DNA from: an uncultured Paraprevotella sp.
Lineage (GTDB): Bacteria > Bacteroidota > Bacteroidia > Bacteroidales > Bacteroidaceae
Assembly: GCA_944321365.1 (NCBI GenBank)
Contig: CALULA010000005.1
Span: 62,001 to 126,000, forward strand
Direction of reading: 5' to 3'
Length of the DNA stretch: 64,000 nucleotides
A program made the translations under genes and the position numbers. Every line of letters starts with the position of its first letter. The first letter of the stretch is position 1. Under the pieces are notes generated by a model that was not told the DNA's origin, did no database searches, and worked only from the letters and a program-made list of their open reading frames with translations. This document shows positions 9,276 through 17,255 of this stretch, one piece after another.

Positions 9276-9983
9276 CTACCCGTAAATGAGAAATATGGCC
9301 GGTATCTTGGACAAATCCGGCAAGGAATGCTTTTTCCACTCCTGAACGGTACGAGTCCGGATATATTCATCAGCACAAGTGATGCCTGCCGCCACACACA
9401 AACGGGTCTGACTGCGACACACTTGCAGTATGTCGGCAAACATCTTGGCATTACGATAAGGAGTCTCTATGAAAATCTGGGTCTGATGCTCCGCATAAGC
9501 CCGTTGTTCCAGGACCTTGAGACGTCTCATGCGTTCTGAAGGGTCCACCGGAAGATAACCGTTGAAAGCAAAACTCTGACCGTTGAAACCGGAAGCCATC
9601 ACCGCCAGGATGATGGACGAAGGACCTACCAAAGGAATCACACGCAGGCCCTTGCGGTGGGCTATGGCCACTACATCCGCGCCCGGATCGGCCACAGCCG
9701 GACACCCTGCCTCGGAAATCACCCCCACGGAGTGCCCTTCCTCCAACGGACGCAGATAAGACGCATAGCGCTCCGGAGCATCATGCTTGCCCATAGAGTA
9801 GAACGTCAGCTCATCTATATTGATCTCACGGTCCACCTGTTTCAGAAAACGCCGCGCAGAACGCACGTTCTCAACAATAAAATATTTGATTTTACGAATA
9901 ATCTCACCATTATAGTCCGGCAGGACACGATGCAGACCCGTCTCTCCAAGCGTGACGGGAATCAGATACAAGGCAGATTCCAT
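9276..9983 (-). CDS. SAM-dependent methyltransferase, tetrapyrrole methylase fold (RsmI-related)
   Basis: About 235 residues with the tetrapyrrole (corrin/porphyrin) methylase fold. The N-terminal segment ALYLIPVTLGETG and the motif ISEAGCPAVADPG, with LVGPSSIILAVMASGFNGQSF further on, resemble RsmI, which 2'-O-methylates C1402 of 16S rRNA. It is shorter and its N terminus differs (LGETG where RsmI has PIGN), so it may be a paralogue with another RNA target. The start at 9983 (MESALYLIP) is chosen because a longer form would overlap the upstream gene by 32 bases. It is the last gene of a minus-strand group. Confidence 0.75.
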   Translation of the reverse strand: MESALYLIPVTLGETGLHRVLPDYNGEIIRKIKYFIVENVRSARRFLKQVDREINIDELTFYSMGKHDAPERYASYLRPLEEGHSVGVISEAGCPAVADPGADVVAIAHRKGLRVIPLVGPSSIILAVMASGFNGQSFAFNGYLPVDPSERMRRLKVLEQRAYAEHQTQIFIETPYRNAKMFADILQVCRSQTRLCVAAGITCADEYIRTRTVQEWKKHSLPDLSKIPAIFLIYG

Positions 9984-9990
9984 AAACTGT

Positions 9991-11004
9991 TCATTTTGTT
10001 GTCGGGTGATAACCGGATTCACGGAAAAGGGTTTTATAGTCCTCTGCCTGAAGCAGCTGACCGACAGTCACCTCTGGATGCTTCTTCATATAATGGTCTA
10101 CAATCTGCAAGCCTATCCAGAGTCCTATCTGACTCGGAGCATCAACGACACCACAGGAAAGGCTTTCGTGCGGCTCCATAAGGTCCTGTATCAGAAGAGT
10201 GTCCGATGATTCCAGCGCGTGATGTTCTTCCAGCCATTGCCAGACCTTGCCCTCATTCTTCCGGAATCTCTTCACCCGTTCTTCATCAAAGCCGGCTTCT
10301 TCCGGCAACGATATGTTCCGGCAACGGGCTATCACCCAATGTATCTTACCATAATCGATGACATAATCCAGCAACGTATAGATCTGCTTGGGAAATAAAG
10401 GGTATTCATGCGTCAGATAATAAAACAACGCGTCCGGCACCAGTCGGCAACGGTCCATCATCCGACGCTGATAATCATGGTAGTATTTCCTGTATAAAGA
10501 GTAGTCATGACCTAAATATTTGTCCAGACTAATGCCCAATATACTGTCCCCCACCACCATGCTTTGATTTAATCCCGAAATCTGTGTATAGACTTGAGGA
10601 ATCTTGAATTTCGGATCAGACTGCTTAATCTGCCCGAACACCTTGGAAAGCTCTTCCTCCTCCGCATCCAGATCTGCATACTTGTTATGCACGTCCTCCA
10701 GCAGTACCTGCATGGTGGAATCCATATAAAACCGGCGCAAACGCTGCTCAATACGCGGTTCTTCCACCGACCCGATGGCCAACACGTCCTCAATCAGCAA
10801 ACGGGTAGCCATAGGATATTCCACATTCATCCGCTGCAAGGAAGAAAAGCTGTTCAATGAAACGAACTCGTCTACAACACGGTCATAACGGTGAATCTTC
10901 AACTTCACACCGTCATCTCCTTTCGGCCGCCACGAAGCAGGACTCCATTGACAGGACGTGACTAACATCGCCAGGCATACAAAAAAGAACAACGCTCGTC
11001 TCAA
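9991..11004 (-). CDS. GldB-like gliding-motility-type lipoprotein
   Basis: A 337-residue lipoprotein with a type II signal peptide (lipobox LVTSC, Cys near residue 18). It resembles GldB, a lipoprotein needed for gliding in flavobacteria; homologues occur in non-gliding Bacteroidales, where their role is unknown. The segment SILGISLDKYLGHDYSLY is typical of the family. It is expected to sit in the outer or inner membrane facing the periplasm. The start lies 22 bases after a probable transcription start. The RsmI-related gene follows 7 bases downstream. Confidence 0.7.
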   Translation of the reverse strand: MRRALFFFVCLAMLVTSCQWSPASWRPKGDDGVKLKIHRYDRVVDEFVSLNSFSSLQRMNVEYPMATRLLIEDVLAIGSVEEPRIEQRLRRFYMDSTMQVLLEDVHNKYADLDAEEEELSKVFGQIKQSDPKFKIPQVYTQISGLNQSMVVGDSILGISLDKYLGHDYSLYRKYYHDYQRRMMDRCRLVPDALFYYLTHEYPLFPKQIYTLLDYVIDYGKIHWVIARCRNISLPEEAGFDEERVKRFRKNEGKVWQWLEEHHALESSDTLLIQDLMEPHESLSCGVVDAPSQIGLWIGLQIVDHYMKKHPEVTVGQLLQAEDYKTLFRESGYHPTTK

Positions 11005-11030
11005 AGCTTATTAATAGTTAAATTCGCATA

Positions 11031-11062
11031 CAAATATACAATTTTATGGCATCTCTTCCAAG
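11031..11062 (-). promoter_or_regulatory. Promoter of the GldB-like gene
   Basis: On the minus strand TATATTTG (11031-11038) is preceded, after a 20-base spacer, by CTTG (11059-11062), close to the TTTG -33 box. Confidence 0.55.
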
Positions 11063-11091
11063 GAAAATACTAAAAAAAGCAAAATAAAAGC

Positions 11092-12108
11092 CTACTTATG
11101 AGGCAGAAGAGAGAACTTGTGGCAACCGCGCACATAATAGGACCATAAAATGCTGAAACGGCCTTGCTCAGGAATGAGCTGCGCTTTTGCCTTCCGCAGA
11201 TTCTCCGTACGGTCGTGCTCAAAATCACACCGGGTTTTCCGGAAATCCGAATGTGCCGCATATATCGCCTTGGCTGAACGCCACTCCCCTTTCAGCAAAA
11301 ACTGCAAGGCAGCCACGCCATCCAGCAATCTGCGGATGCACATCACCTTTCGCAGTTGCTGCTCCGGCAAATTCTTGAACAGCATATATAAGTTATTCCG
11401 GAAGTTCAGATAGGTCTTGCGAGGATTCTCTTTAGGCAAAGTACTGCCTCCGGCATGATATACTACGGCAGAAGGTATGCATACAATCCCATATCCCCGG
11501 CTGCGCAAGCGCCAGCAAAAGTCGATCTCTTCCATGTGAGCAAAAAAGCGGGAATCCAATCCGCCGACTTCACGGAACACCTCCGCACGCACCATCAGTG
11601 CGGCTCCCGTAGCCCAAAACACCTGAGCAACGGTATCATACTGCCCATTGTCAGTCTCCACTGTATTGAAAATCCGCCCCCTGCAATAAGGATACCCCCA
11701 CTTGTCAATATAACCGCCGGCAGCACCCGCATACTCAAAACAGTCCGGCTGACGCCAATTCAATACTTTCGGCTGGCAGGCAGCCACTCCCGGATGAGCA
11801 TCCAAATACTGCTCCATGGGAGAAATCCAGTCAGTTTTCACCTCCACATCAGAATTCAACAGGACGAAATATTCAGCTTCTACAGCCGACAAAGCCCTGT
11901 TATAACCTTCCGCGAACCCGTAATTACGGTCCAGCAGAATGGTTCTTACATCAGGAAACTCCTTGGCAAGCACCTCCAAAGACCCGTCCGTAGAAGCATT
12001 GTCCGCCACATAGACAGCCCCTCGCGTATACTTCAAGACCCCTGGCAGAAAGCGTCGGAGCAGGGTTTCTCCATTCCAATTCAAGATAACTACCGCAACC
12101 TTATCCAT
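11092..12108 (-). CDS. Glycosyltransferase family 2
   Basis: A 338-residue GT-A fold glycosyltransferase. The N terminus (VAVVILNWNGETLLRRFLPG), the nucleotide-binding region (VADNASTDGS) and the DxD-like segment LLNSDVEVK are clear; a second conserved region, HMEEIDFCWRLRSRGY, contains the ED-type motif. The sugar donor and acceptor are unknown; cell-envelope glycan or protein glycosylation are possible. No transmembrane segments are seen, so it should work at the cytoplasmic face. The ATG at 12108 is preferred over a GTG at 12126, because it follows the mtaB stop codon by 10 bases. Confidence 0.85.
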   Translation of the reverse strand: MDKVAVVILNWNGETLLRRFLPGVLKYTRGAVYVADNASTDGSLEVLAKEFPDVRTILLDRNYGFAEGYNRALSAVEAEYFVLLNSDVEVKTDWISPMEQYLDAHPGVAACQPKVLNWRQPDCFEYAGAAGGYIDKWGYPYCRGRIFNTVETDNGQYDTVAQVFWATGAALMVRAEVFREVGGLDSRFFAHMEEIDFCWRLRSRGYGIVCIPSAVVYHAGGSTLPKENPRKTYLNFRNNLYMLFKNLPEQQLRKVMCIRRLLDGVAALQFLLKGEWRSAKAIYAAHSDFRKTRCDFEHDRTENLRKAKAQLIPEQGRFSILWSYYVRGCHKFSLLPHK

Positions 12109-12118
12109 ACGATTTTCT

Positions 12119-13468
12119 TTACTCACTTAACAAAACGCCCGTCAAAGCCGTCCGTTCCTTATTAAAATCTCCCAACCGTACACGCACCAAACGGTTGTCC
12201 CAATCACCCGCCAGCGGCAATTCCACCTTAATATAATTAGGAGTGAACCCATGCATCAATCCATCCGTACGCGATTTTTCCAACAACACTTCCGCCTCCG
12301 TACCTATAAAACGGGTATAAAAATCATGTAACTTACGTTCAGACAACGCCAACAAAGACTGACTTCGACGGTGCTTCTCCTCCGGCATCACTCTATGCCC
12401 TATCTTCAAAGCCGTCGTACCGGGACGCTCAGAATAGGAAAACACGTGCAACTGACTGACATCCAGCTCTCGAATAAAAGAGAGGCTCTCATCGAAACAC
12501 TCGTCAGTCTCTCCTCTCATCCCTACAATTACATCCACACCGATAAACACACCGGGAATCAATTCATGAATCCGACGCACTTTATTCGCAAAGAAATCAG
12601 TTGTATAACGACGATGCATCAAACGGAGCACACGGTCGCTTCCGCTTTGCAACGGTATATGGAAATGAGGCATAAAGGCACGCGAGGACGCACAGAACGC
12701 CAGGACTTCATCTGTCAGCAGATTGGGTTCAACAGAGGAAATACGATAGCGGGCAATGCCGTCCACACAATCGAGAGCTTTCAACAAATCCAGAAAAGTC
12801 TCTCCCGTAGTCTTTCCGAAATCACCGATATTCACTCCCGTAAGCACAATCTCCCTCCCGCCGGCAGCAGCAACCGTCTCAGCCTGCTCAACTAACGAAG
12901 CAATGCTTCCATTTCGGCTACGCCCACGGGCATAAGGTATTGTACAATAAGTGCAATAATAATCACATCCATCCTGCACTTTCAGGAAATAACGCGTCCG
13001 GTCACCACAAGAACAAGAAGGTACAAACGTATGGATTTCCTTCGTCGGCACAGTATATGCCTCGTGGCAAGCATCAGATAATCCCCGTCCTGCTCTCAAG
13101 CGCGGCAAACGCTGCTCTAAATAATGCAGAATTTCACCTTTTTGCTCAGCTCCCAACACTAAATCCACCCCATCAATAGCAGCAACCTGTTCCGGTTTGA
13201 GCTGTGCATAACATCCCGTAACTACGACAAAAGCCCCCGGATGTTGTTTCACCAACTTATGGATGGCCTGACGACACTTATGATCGGCAATCTCAGTCAC
13301 CGAACATGTATTAACCACACAAATGTCTGCTTGCTCACCATCTTGCACAGTCTGCACACCCGCCTGCTTCAACAACTGCCCTACAGTGGAAGTTTCTGCA
13401 AAATTCAGTTTGCATCCCAGCGTAAAATATACTGCTTTCTTTCCCTCAAATACAGAAGCATCTGCCAT
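12119..13468 (-). CDS. mtaB: tRNA (N6-threonylcarbamoyladenosine(37)-C2)-methylthiotransferase MtaB
   Basis: A 449-residue methylthiotransferase with two iron-sulfur clusters that converts t6A37 of ANN-decoding tRNAs to ms2t6A. The N-terminal UPF0004 domain supplies C19, C55 and C86; the radical SAM motif CDYYCTYC gives C168, C172 and C175; a TRAM-like domain closes the protein. A cysteine-rich insert (SCSCGDRTRYF) before the radical SAM motif is usual for MtaB-like members. It is the first gene of a minus-strand group followed by the glycosyltransferase, with a promoter element at 13511. Confidence 0.9.
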   Translation of the reverse strand: MADASVFEGKKAVYFTLGCKLNFAETSTVGQLLKQAGVQTVQDGEQADICVVNTCSVTEIADHKCRQAIHKLVKQHPGAFVVVTGCYAQLKPEQVAAIDGVDLVLGAEQKGEILHYLEQRLPRLRAGRGLSDACHEAYTVPTKEIHTFVPSCSCGDRTRYFLKVQDGCDYYCTYCTIPYARGRSRNGSIASLVEQAETVAAAGGREIVLTGVNIGDFGKTTGETFLDLLKALDCVDGIARYRISSVEPNLLTDEVLAFCASSRAFMPHFHIPLQSGSDRVLRLMHRRYTTDFFANKVRRIHELIPGVFIGVDVIVGMRGETDECFDESLSFIRELDVSQLHVFSYSERPGTTALKIGHRVMPEEKHRRSQSLLALSERKLHDFYTRFIGTEAEVLLEKSRTDGLMHGFTPNYIKVELPLAGDWDNRLVRVRLGDFNKERTALTGVLLSE

Positions 13469-13510
13469 ATTCTTCCAATTAAATGCTGTTCAAAAAACGA
13501 ATCTGACTTA

Positions 13511-13518
13511 CAAAGATA
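13511..13518 (-). promoter_or_regulatory. -7 promoter element for mtaB
   Basis: CAAAGATA reads TATCTTTG on the minus strand and lies 43 bases upstream of the mtaB start codon. Confidence 0.5.
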
Positions 13519-13533
13519 TTAAAAGTCATCCAA

Positions 13534-13668
13534 ATGGAAATGACATTCAAAGAAATAATATCAACCGCTGAAAGCAAAATACAACGGACATCCTTGTTCC
13601 GTAGACATTTAAATGAAAGCCTTAAACTCTTATTGGAAGAATCAAAAGAATACACTTATACCGTATAA
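13534..13668 (+). CDS. Possible small protein, 44 residues
   Basis: An open frame from ATG 13534 to TAA 13668 encodes a charged peptide starting MEMTFKEIISTAESKIQR. It lies in an otherwise AT-rich 560-bp gap between mtaB and the small lipoprotein gene. I do not recognise it. No promoter or Shine-Dalgarno site is obvious, so it could be chance or a gene remnant. The rest of the gap (13669-13960) shows no gene. Confidence 0.2.
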   Translation: MEMTFKEIISTAESKIQRTSLFRRHLNESLKLLLEESKEYTYTV

Positions 13669-13971
13669 CACATTTTTCCACAGCGGGAGAGAGAGTTCAA
13701 AAAGCAGCAATTCCTGCTTTTACGCAGCTATTTGTTGGAAATAGCCAACGGCTGTCAAGCACGCTCTTTTGTACTGCACACAATTATATATAGCCGCTCT
13801 CTGTGAATTTGACGACAGAATCACCAAAATCTGTAAAAACGTCAGCGCGTTCATCGGAGGCCGGAAAAATTAACAATCAACAACTGACTGATTTTTTGTC
13901 AATTAGAAAACTACCGGAAAATAAAATTAAAAAAAAAGAGAGTAAAGTGTACAACATATCAAAAAAGTATA

Positions 13972-13979
13972 TACCTTTG
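13972..13979 (+). promoter_or_regulatory. -7 promoter element for the small lipoprotein gene
   Basis: TACCTTTG matches TAnnTTTG and lies about 50 bases before the start codon at 14030. Confidence 0.5.
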
Positions 13980-14029
13980 CAATGTTTTAATAAGCAATTG
14001 ATTGTTTTACAGATTTAAAAAGCAGAAAA

Positions 14030-14233
14030 ATGAAAAAGTTAGCATTTATGTTCGTAGCTTTCGCAGCTATTTCTTTCGCTTCTTGCGGTAACAAAACTTC
14101 TCAGGCTGAAGTAGCAGCTGATTCTACAGAAGTTGCTGTTGAAGAAGTTGTAGAAGTTGACTCTATGGCAGCTGACAGCGTCGTTGCTGACAGTGCTGTA
14201 GTTGATAGTGCTGCAGCTCCTGTTGCAGAATAA
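14030..14233 (+). CDS. Small Ala/Val/Asp/Ser-rich acidic lipoprotein
   Basis: A 67-residue protein with a lipoprotein signal peptide (lipobox ISFASC, Cys19). The mature part is low-complexity and acidic, built from loose repeats of the type V-x-x-D-S (for example DSMAADSVVADSAVVDS). It has no catalytic motif. Its codons are AT-rich (GCT, GAA, GTA, GTT) unlike the GC-rich neighbours, as is usual for very highly expressed genes in this group. It has its own promoter and terminator. A structural role at the outer membrane or surface is plausible but is inference. Confidence 0.75.
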   Translation: MKKLAFMFVAFAAISFASCGNKTSQAEVAADSTEVAVEEVVEVDSMAADSVVADSAVVDSAAAPVAE

Positions 14234-14272
14234 TCTGACAGCAAGGAACATACGGACTTAAAAAGAAAGAAT

Positions 14273-14307
14273 GGAGACCACACGTGAGTATGGTCTCCAA
14301 TTTTTTT
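14273..14307 (+). terminator. Terminator of the small lipoprotein gene
   Basis: The arms GGAGACCA (14273-14280) and TGGTCTCC (14291-14298) are followed by AA and seven T residues. Confidence 0.88.
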
Positions 14308-14366
14308 ATATGTACACCCTACCAACACCACATTCTCTATCCCAAAACATAGAGATATAAACAAAT

Positions 14367-14401
14367 AAAAAAGCACCCGGAAAAATCCGGGTGCTTTTTT
14401 A
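14367..14401 (-). terminator. Terminator of the rpsF-rpsR-rplI operon
   Basis: The arms GCACCCGGA (14373-14381) and TCCGGGTGC (14386-14394) are flanked by A and T runs on both sides, so the hairpin can work in both directions; it mainly ends the ribosomal protein operon. Confidence 0.85.
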
Positions 14402-14437
14402 TAAATACCACTAAAATGAAATACTCCTCTTCAAATA

Positions 14438-14881
14438 TCAAGCTTCAGCTACTACTTCAAAAGGAATCTCAACAGAAACTTCTTTATGAAGTCTTACTGT
14501 TGCATGATAAGAACCAACTTCTTTCACATCTTTCACCACAATAATCTTACGGTCGATATCAAAGCCTAATTTCTTCAACTCATCGGAAATCTGCAAACTG
14601 TTCACAGAGCCATAAATAACACCTGTAGAACTTACTTTCGTTGCAATCGTCAAAGAAACTCCAGCCAATTTATCCGCAAGAGCTTGGGCTTCATTCTTGA
14701 TTTTTTCCAATTTATGAGCACGTTGCTTCAACTCTTCGGCCAACATTTTCTTAGCTGACGGGGAAGCAATAACGGCCTTTCCGGTAGGAATAAGATAATT
14801 ACGGCCATAGCCAGACTTAACATTCACAATGTCGTTCTTATATCCTAAGCCAACAACATCTTCTTTCAATATAATTTCCAT
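14438..14881 (-). CDS. rplI: 50S ribosomal protein L9
   Basis: A 147-residue protein of normal length for L9. The N-terminal RNA-binding domain (MEIILKEDVVGLGYKNDIV, GYGRNYLIPTGKA) is followed by the long connecting helix and the C-terminal domain. It binds 23S rRNA near the L1 stalk. It is the last gene of rpsF-rpsR-rplI, the usual bacterial order, and has a strong Shine-Dalgarno site (AAGGAGGAA). Confidence 0.97.
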   Translation of the reverse strand: MEIILKEDVVGLGYKNDIVNVKSGYGRNYLIPTGKAVIASPSAKKMLAEELKQRAHKLEKIKNEAQALADKLAGVSLTIATKVSSTGVIYGSVNSLQISDELKKLGFDIDRKIIVVKDVKEVGSYHATVRLHKEVSVEIPFEVVAEA

Positions 14882-14899
14882 GCTTATTCCTCCTTATAA

Positions 14900-15166
14900 T
14901 TATTTCATCAAATCAGTTACAAACGGAAGAAGAGCCAAATGGCGTGCCCTTTTCACAGCCTGCGCAACACGACGCTGATACTTCAAAGAAGTTCCAGTAA
15001 TACGACGAGGTAAGATCTTACCCTGTTCATTCAAAAACTTTTTAAGGAATTCCGGATCCTTATAATCAATATACTTAATACCGCTCTTTTTGAAACGACA
15101 GTACTTTTTCTTTCTCACGTCTACAGTGGGCGGAGTCAAATATCTGATTTCTGATTGCTGTGCCAT
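14900..15166 (-). CDS. rpsR: 30S ribosomal protein S18
   Basis: An 88-residue S18. The conserved core is [19 protein letters not shown] and [26 protein letters not shown]. It binds 16S rRNA in the platform together with S6, which the upstream gene encodes. An AAGGAGG Shine-Dalgarno site precedes it and overlaps the end of rpsF. Confidence 0.97.
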   Translation of the reverse strand: MAQQSEIRYLTPPTVDVRKKKYCRFKKSGIKYIDYKDPEFLKKFLNEQGKILPRRITGTSLKYQRRVAQAVKRARHLALLPFVTDLMK

Positions 15167-15169
15167 TGA

Positions 15170-15511
15170 TTAATCCTCCTTTTTAGATTTGTTATTTCTT
15201 CTTTTTTCAGCATATTCCGCTGCATACTTCTCCATTTTGACGGTCAAAAAGCGAAGTACTTTCTCATCACGACGGAAGTTGACTTCCAAAGTCTTAATAA
15301 CTTCCGGCTTAGCCTTAAATTCTATCAGGATATAAAATCCAGTAGATTTCTTTTCAATGGCATAAGCCAATTTTTTCAGGCCCCAGTTCTCTTCGTTAAT
15401 AATCTCTGCCCCATTGTCGGCAAGGATTCCTTTGAACTTGTTGACCGCTTCCTTCATCTGTTCATCAGACAAAACGGGAGTTAAAATGAAAACGGTTTCG
15501 TATTGATTCAT
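15170..15511 (-). CDS. rpsF: 30S ribosomal protein S6
   Basis: A 113-residue S6 ([18 protein letters not shown]) with the [18 protein letters not shown] core and a lysine-rich tail. It pairs with S18 on the 30S platform. It is the first gene of the operon; the well-matched promoter lies at 15558-15589. An ssb gene, present in some bacteria between rpsF and rpsR, is absent. Confidence 0.97.
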   Translation of the reverse strand: MNQYETVFILTPVLSDEQMKEAVNKFKGILADNGAEIINEENWGLKKLAYAIEKKSTGFYILIEFKAKPEVIKTLEVNFRRDEKVLRFLTVKMEKYAAEYAEKRRNNKSKKED

Positions 15512-15557
15512 GATCCGTTAAATAAATAATTAATAATGTAATTCAAAAAATGCGGTG

Positions 15558-15589
15558 CAAAATTACGCTTTTCTTTCCATTCTTGCAAA
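15558..15589 (-). promoter_or_regulatory. Promoter of the rpsF operon
   Basis: On the minus strand TTTG (15586-15589), a 20-base spacer and TAATTTTG (15558-15565) match both Bacteroidota promoter boxes. The leader before rpsF would be about 42 bases. Confidence 0.75.
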
Positions 15590-15707
15590 TTTTTCCCTCT
15601 CAAATTCAACGCCTACTTGTCTGTCACTTATCAAAAAAGGAGAATACAAAATACTTTCAACTAAAAATAAAAATCAAAAAACAGCATGGACCTGTGGTAT
15701 TTATCGC

Positions 15708-15715
15708 TATCTTTG
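15708..15715 (+). promoter_or_regulatory. -7 promoter element for the MarR-type gene
   Basis: TATCTTTG lies 24 bases before the start codon at 15740. Confidence 0.55.
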
Positions 15716-15739
15716 TAAGACTGAACAAATCTGCGAATC

Positions 15740-16186
15740 ATGAGCGACCAATTTACTTTCGATATCAGACTTATTTTTGCCATACTCAATGGGAAAGTAT
15801 CGGCTGCTATCAAACGCAAACTCCATCAGAACTTTCGCCAATATAATATCGATGTCAGCCCTGAACAATGGACCGTACTTCTCTATCTGTGGGAAAAAGA
15901 CGGTGTAACTCAGCAGGAACTTTGCAACGTAACCTATAAAGACAAGCCCAGCATGACGCGACTTATTGATAATATGGAACAACAAAATTTCGTAGTAAGG
16001 ATTCCCAATAAGACGGACAGGCGTACCAATTTAGTCTATTTGACACGAACAGGAAGAGATATCGAGGAAAAGGCCAGATTCATCGCCAACAAGACTCTAA
16101 AAGAAGCTCTACAGGGACTAACCGTAGAAGAACTCAGCGTGAGCCAAGAGGTTTTACGGAGAATCTTTTTTAACACCAAACACTAA
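15740..16186 (+). CDS. MarR-family transcriptional regulator
   Basis: A 148-residue winged-helix regulator. The helix-turn-helix region (GVTQQELCNVTYKDKPSMTRLIDNMEQQNFVVR) and the wing (RTNLVYLTRTGRDIEEKA) are typical of MarR. Members bind palindromic DNA as dimers and often respond to aromatic or oxidant ligands. It is divergent from the rpsF operon. The next gene, a small membrane protein, is on the same strand about 105 bases downstream. Ligand and targets cannot be told. Confidence 0.85.
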   Translation: MSDQFTFDIRLIFAILNGKVSAAIKRKLHQNFRQYNIDVSPEQWTVLLYLWEKDGVTQQELCNVTYKDKPSMTRLIDNMEQQNFVVRIPNKTDRRTNLVYLTRTGRDIEEKARFIANKTLKEALQGLTVEELSVSQEVLRRIFFNTKH

Positions 16187-16292
16187 AAAGCAGCTTGTAG
16201 CATCTTTTTTTTCACAAAAAGTTTCGGCATTCAAAGAATTATTCTTTAATTTGTATCGTGAAAGTGTAGAAAAACATAAAAGAATAGATACG

Positions 16293-16469
16293 ATGAACAG
16301 TTTTTTAAAAAATTTGGGGATTATCTTTATCATTCTTGGAACAGTAATACTGTTGCTGAGTTACGTTTTCAACTGGGTAGATTACAACTGGCCCAACGGA
16401 TTGGCACTGCTAATGATCGTAGGTGGAATCGTAACCCATATCATAATGAACAAAAGAATCGTAGAATAA
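16293..16469 (+). CDS. Small membrane protein, 58 residues
   Basis: A short protein starting MNSFLKNLGIIF with two hydrophobic segments (about residues 7-25 and 36-50) joined by a WVDYNWPNG loop. It is predicted to span the inner membrane twice. I do not recognise a characterised family. The ATG at 16293 is chosen over an upstream TTG (16251) that would add a non-conserved charged stretch. A bidirectional terminator follows. Confidence 0.65.
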   Translation: MNSFLKNLGIIFIILGTVILLLSYVFNWVDYNWPNGLALLMIVGGIVTHIIMNKRIVE

Positions 16470-16480
16470 ACTGAAACAAG

Positions 16481-16524
16481 AAAAAGGCCATCGTTCTCAT
16501 AACATGTGTGAACGATGGCTTTTT
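16481..16524. terminator. Bidirectional terminator between the small membrane protein gene and rprY
   Basis: The arms 16481-16496 (AAAAAGGCCATCGTTC) and 16510-16524 pair almost perfectly, with an A-run on one side and a T-run on the other, so the hairpin serves both convergent genes. Confidence 0.88.
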
Positions 16525-16547
16525 CCTATTCCCTTTTCTATAACATA

Positions 16548-17249
16548 CTATTCCTCATCCGTCGGTATAATCAAACGATAACCTTTCCCGTGTACGTTAT
16601 TGATTTCTATTGACGGATCGTCTTTCAAATGCTTGCGCAATTTAGTAATATAAACATCCATGCTGCGTGCATTGAAATAATTATCATCTATCCAGATTGT
16701 CTTTAAGGCAAGCTCACGTTGCAGTACATCATTGGCATGTGCGCATAACAGCGACAACAATTCGCTTTCTTTGGTTGTCAGCTTTGTCTGTTTGTCACCT
16801 ATAGCCAAAATCTGGCGCTGCGTATCAAATGTAAACTTACCCAATTTATACATATTGGTTTCTTTTACTTTCTTTCCTCTTACACGACGCAGAATAGCCT
16901 CCATACGGAATACCAATTCTTCCATTGAGAACGGTTTAGTAATGTAGTCATCAGCTCCAATCTTAAATCCGTCGAACACATCTTCCTTCAGATTCTTTGC
17001 AGTCAAGAAAATAATAGGTATCTCTGCATTCACCTGACGGATTTCCTGCGCCAACTGGAATCCATCTTTCTTTGGCATCATCACATCCAATACACACATG
17101 TCATACCTGTTCTTCAGGAAAGCTTTATAACCCGCATCTCCATCAGGGCAAAGATCTGCCTCATACCCTTTGGCTTGCAAATACTCTCTCAGCAACATGC
17201 CAAGACTCTCGTCATCCTCACATAATAATATGTGCAATTTCTCTTCCAT
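16548..17249 (-). CDS. rprY: OmpR-family response regulator RprY
   Basis: A 233-residue regulator with an N-terminal receiver domain (acidic pocket E11-D13, phosphorylated D55 in VLDVMMPK, conserved FLTAK and KPF) and a C-terminal winged-helix DNA-binding domain (LTTKESELLSLLCAH, SMDVYITKLRKHL). In Bacteroides fragilis RprY with RprX forms a two-component system that has been linked to tetracycline response and stress. It lies 6 bases after the kinase gene, so the two are co-transcribed. Confidence 0.88.
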   Translation of the reverse strand: MEEKLHILLCEDDESLGMLLREYLQAKGYEADLCPDGDAGYKAFLKNRYDMCVLDVMMPKKDGFQLAQEIRQVNAEIPIIFLTAKNLKEDVFDGFKIGADDYITKPFSMEELVFRMEAILRRVRGKKVKETNMYKLGKFTFDTQRQILAIGDKQTKLTTKESELLSLLCAHANDVLQRELALKTIWIDDNYFNARSMDVYITKLRKHLKDDPSIEINNVHGKGYRLIIPTDEE

Positions 17250-17255
17250 AATTCC

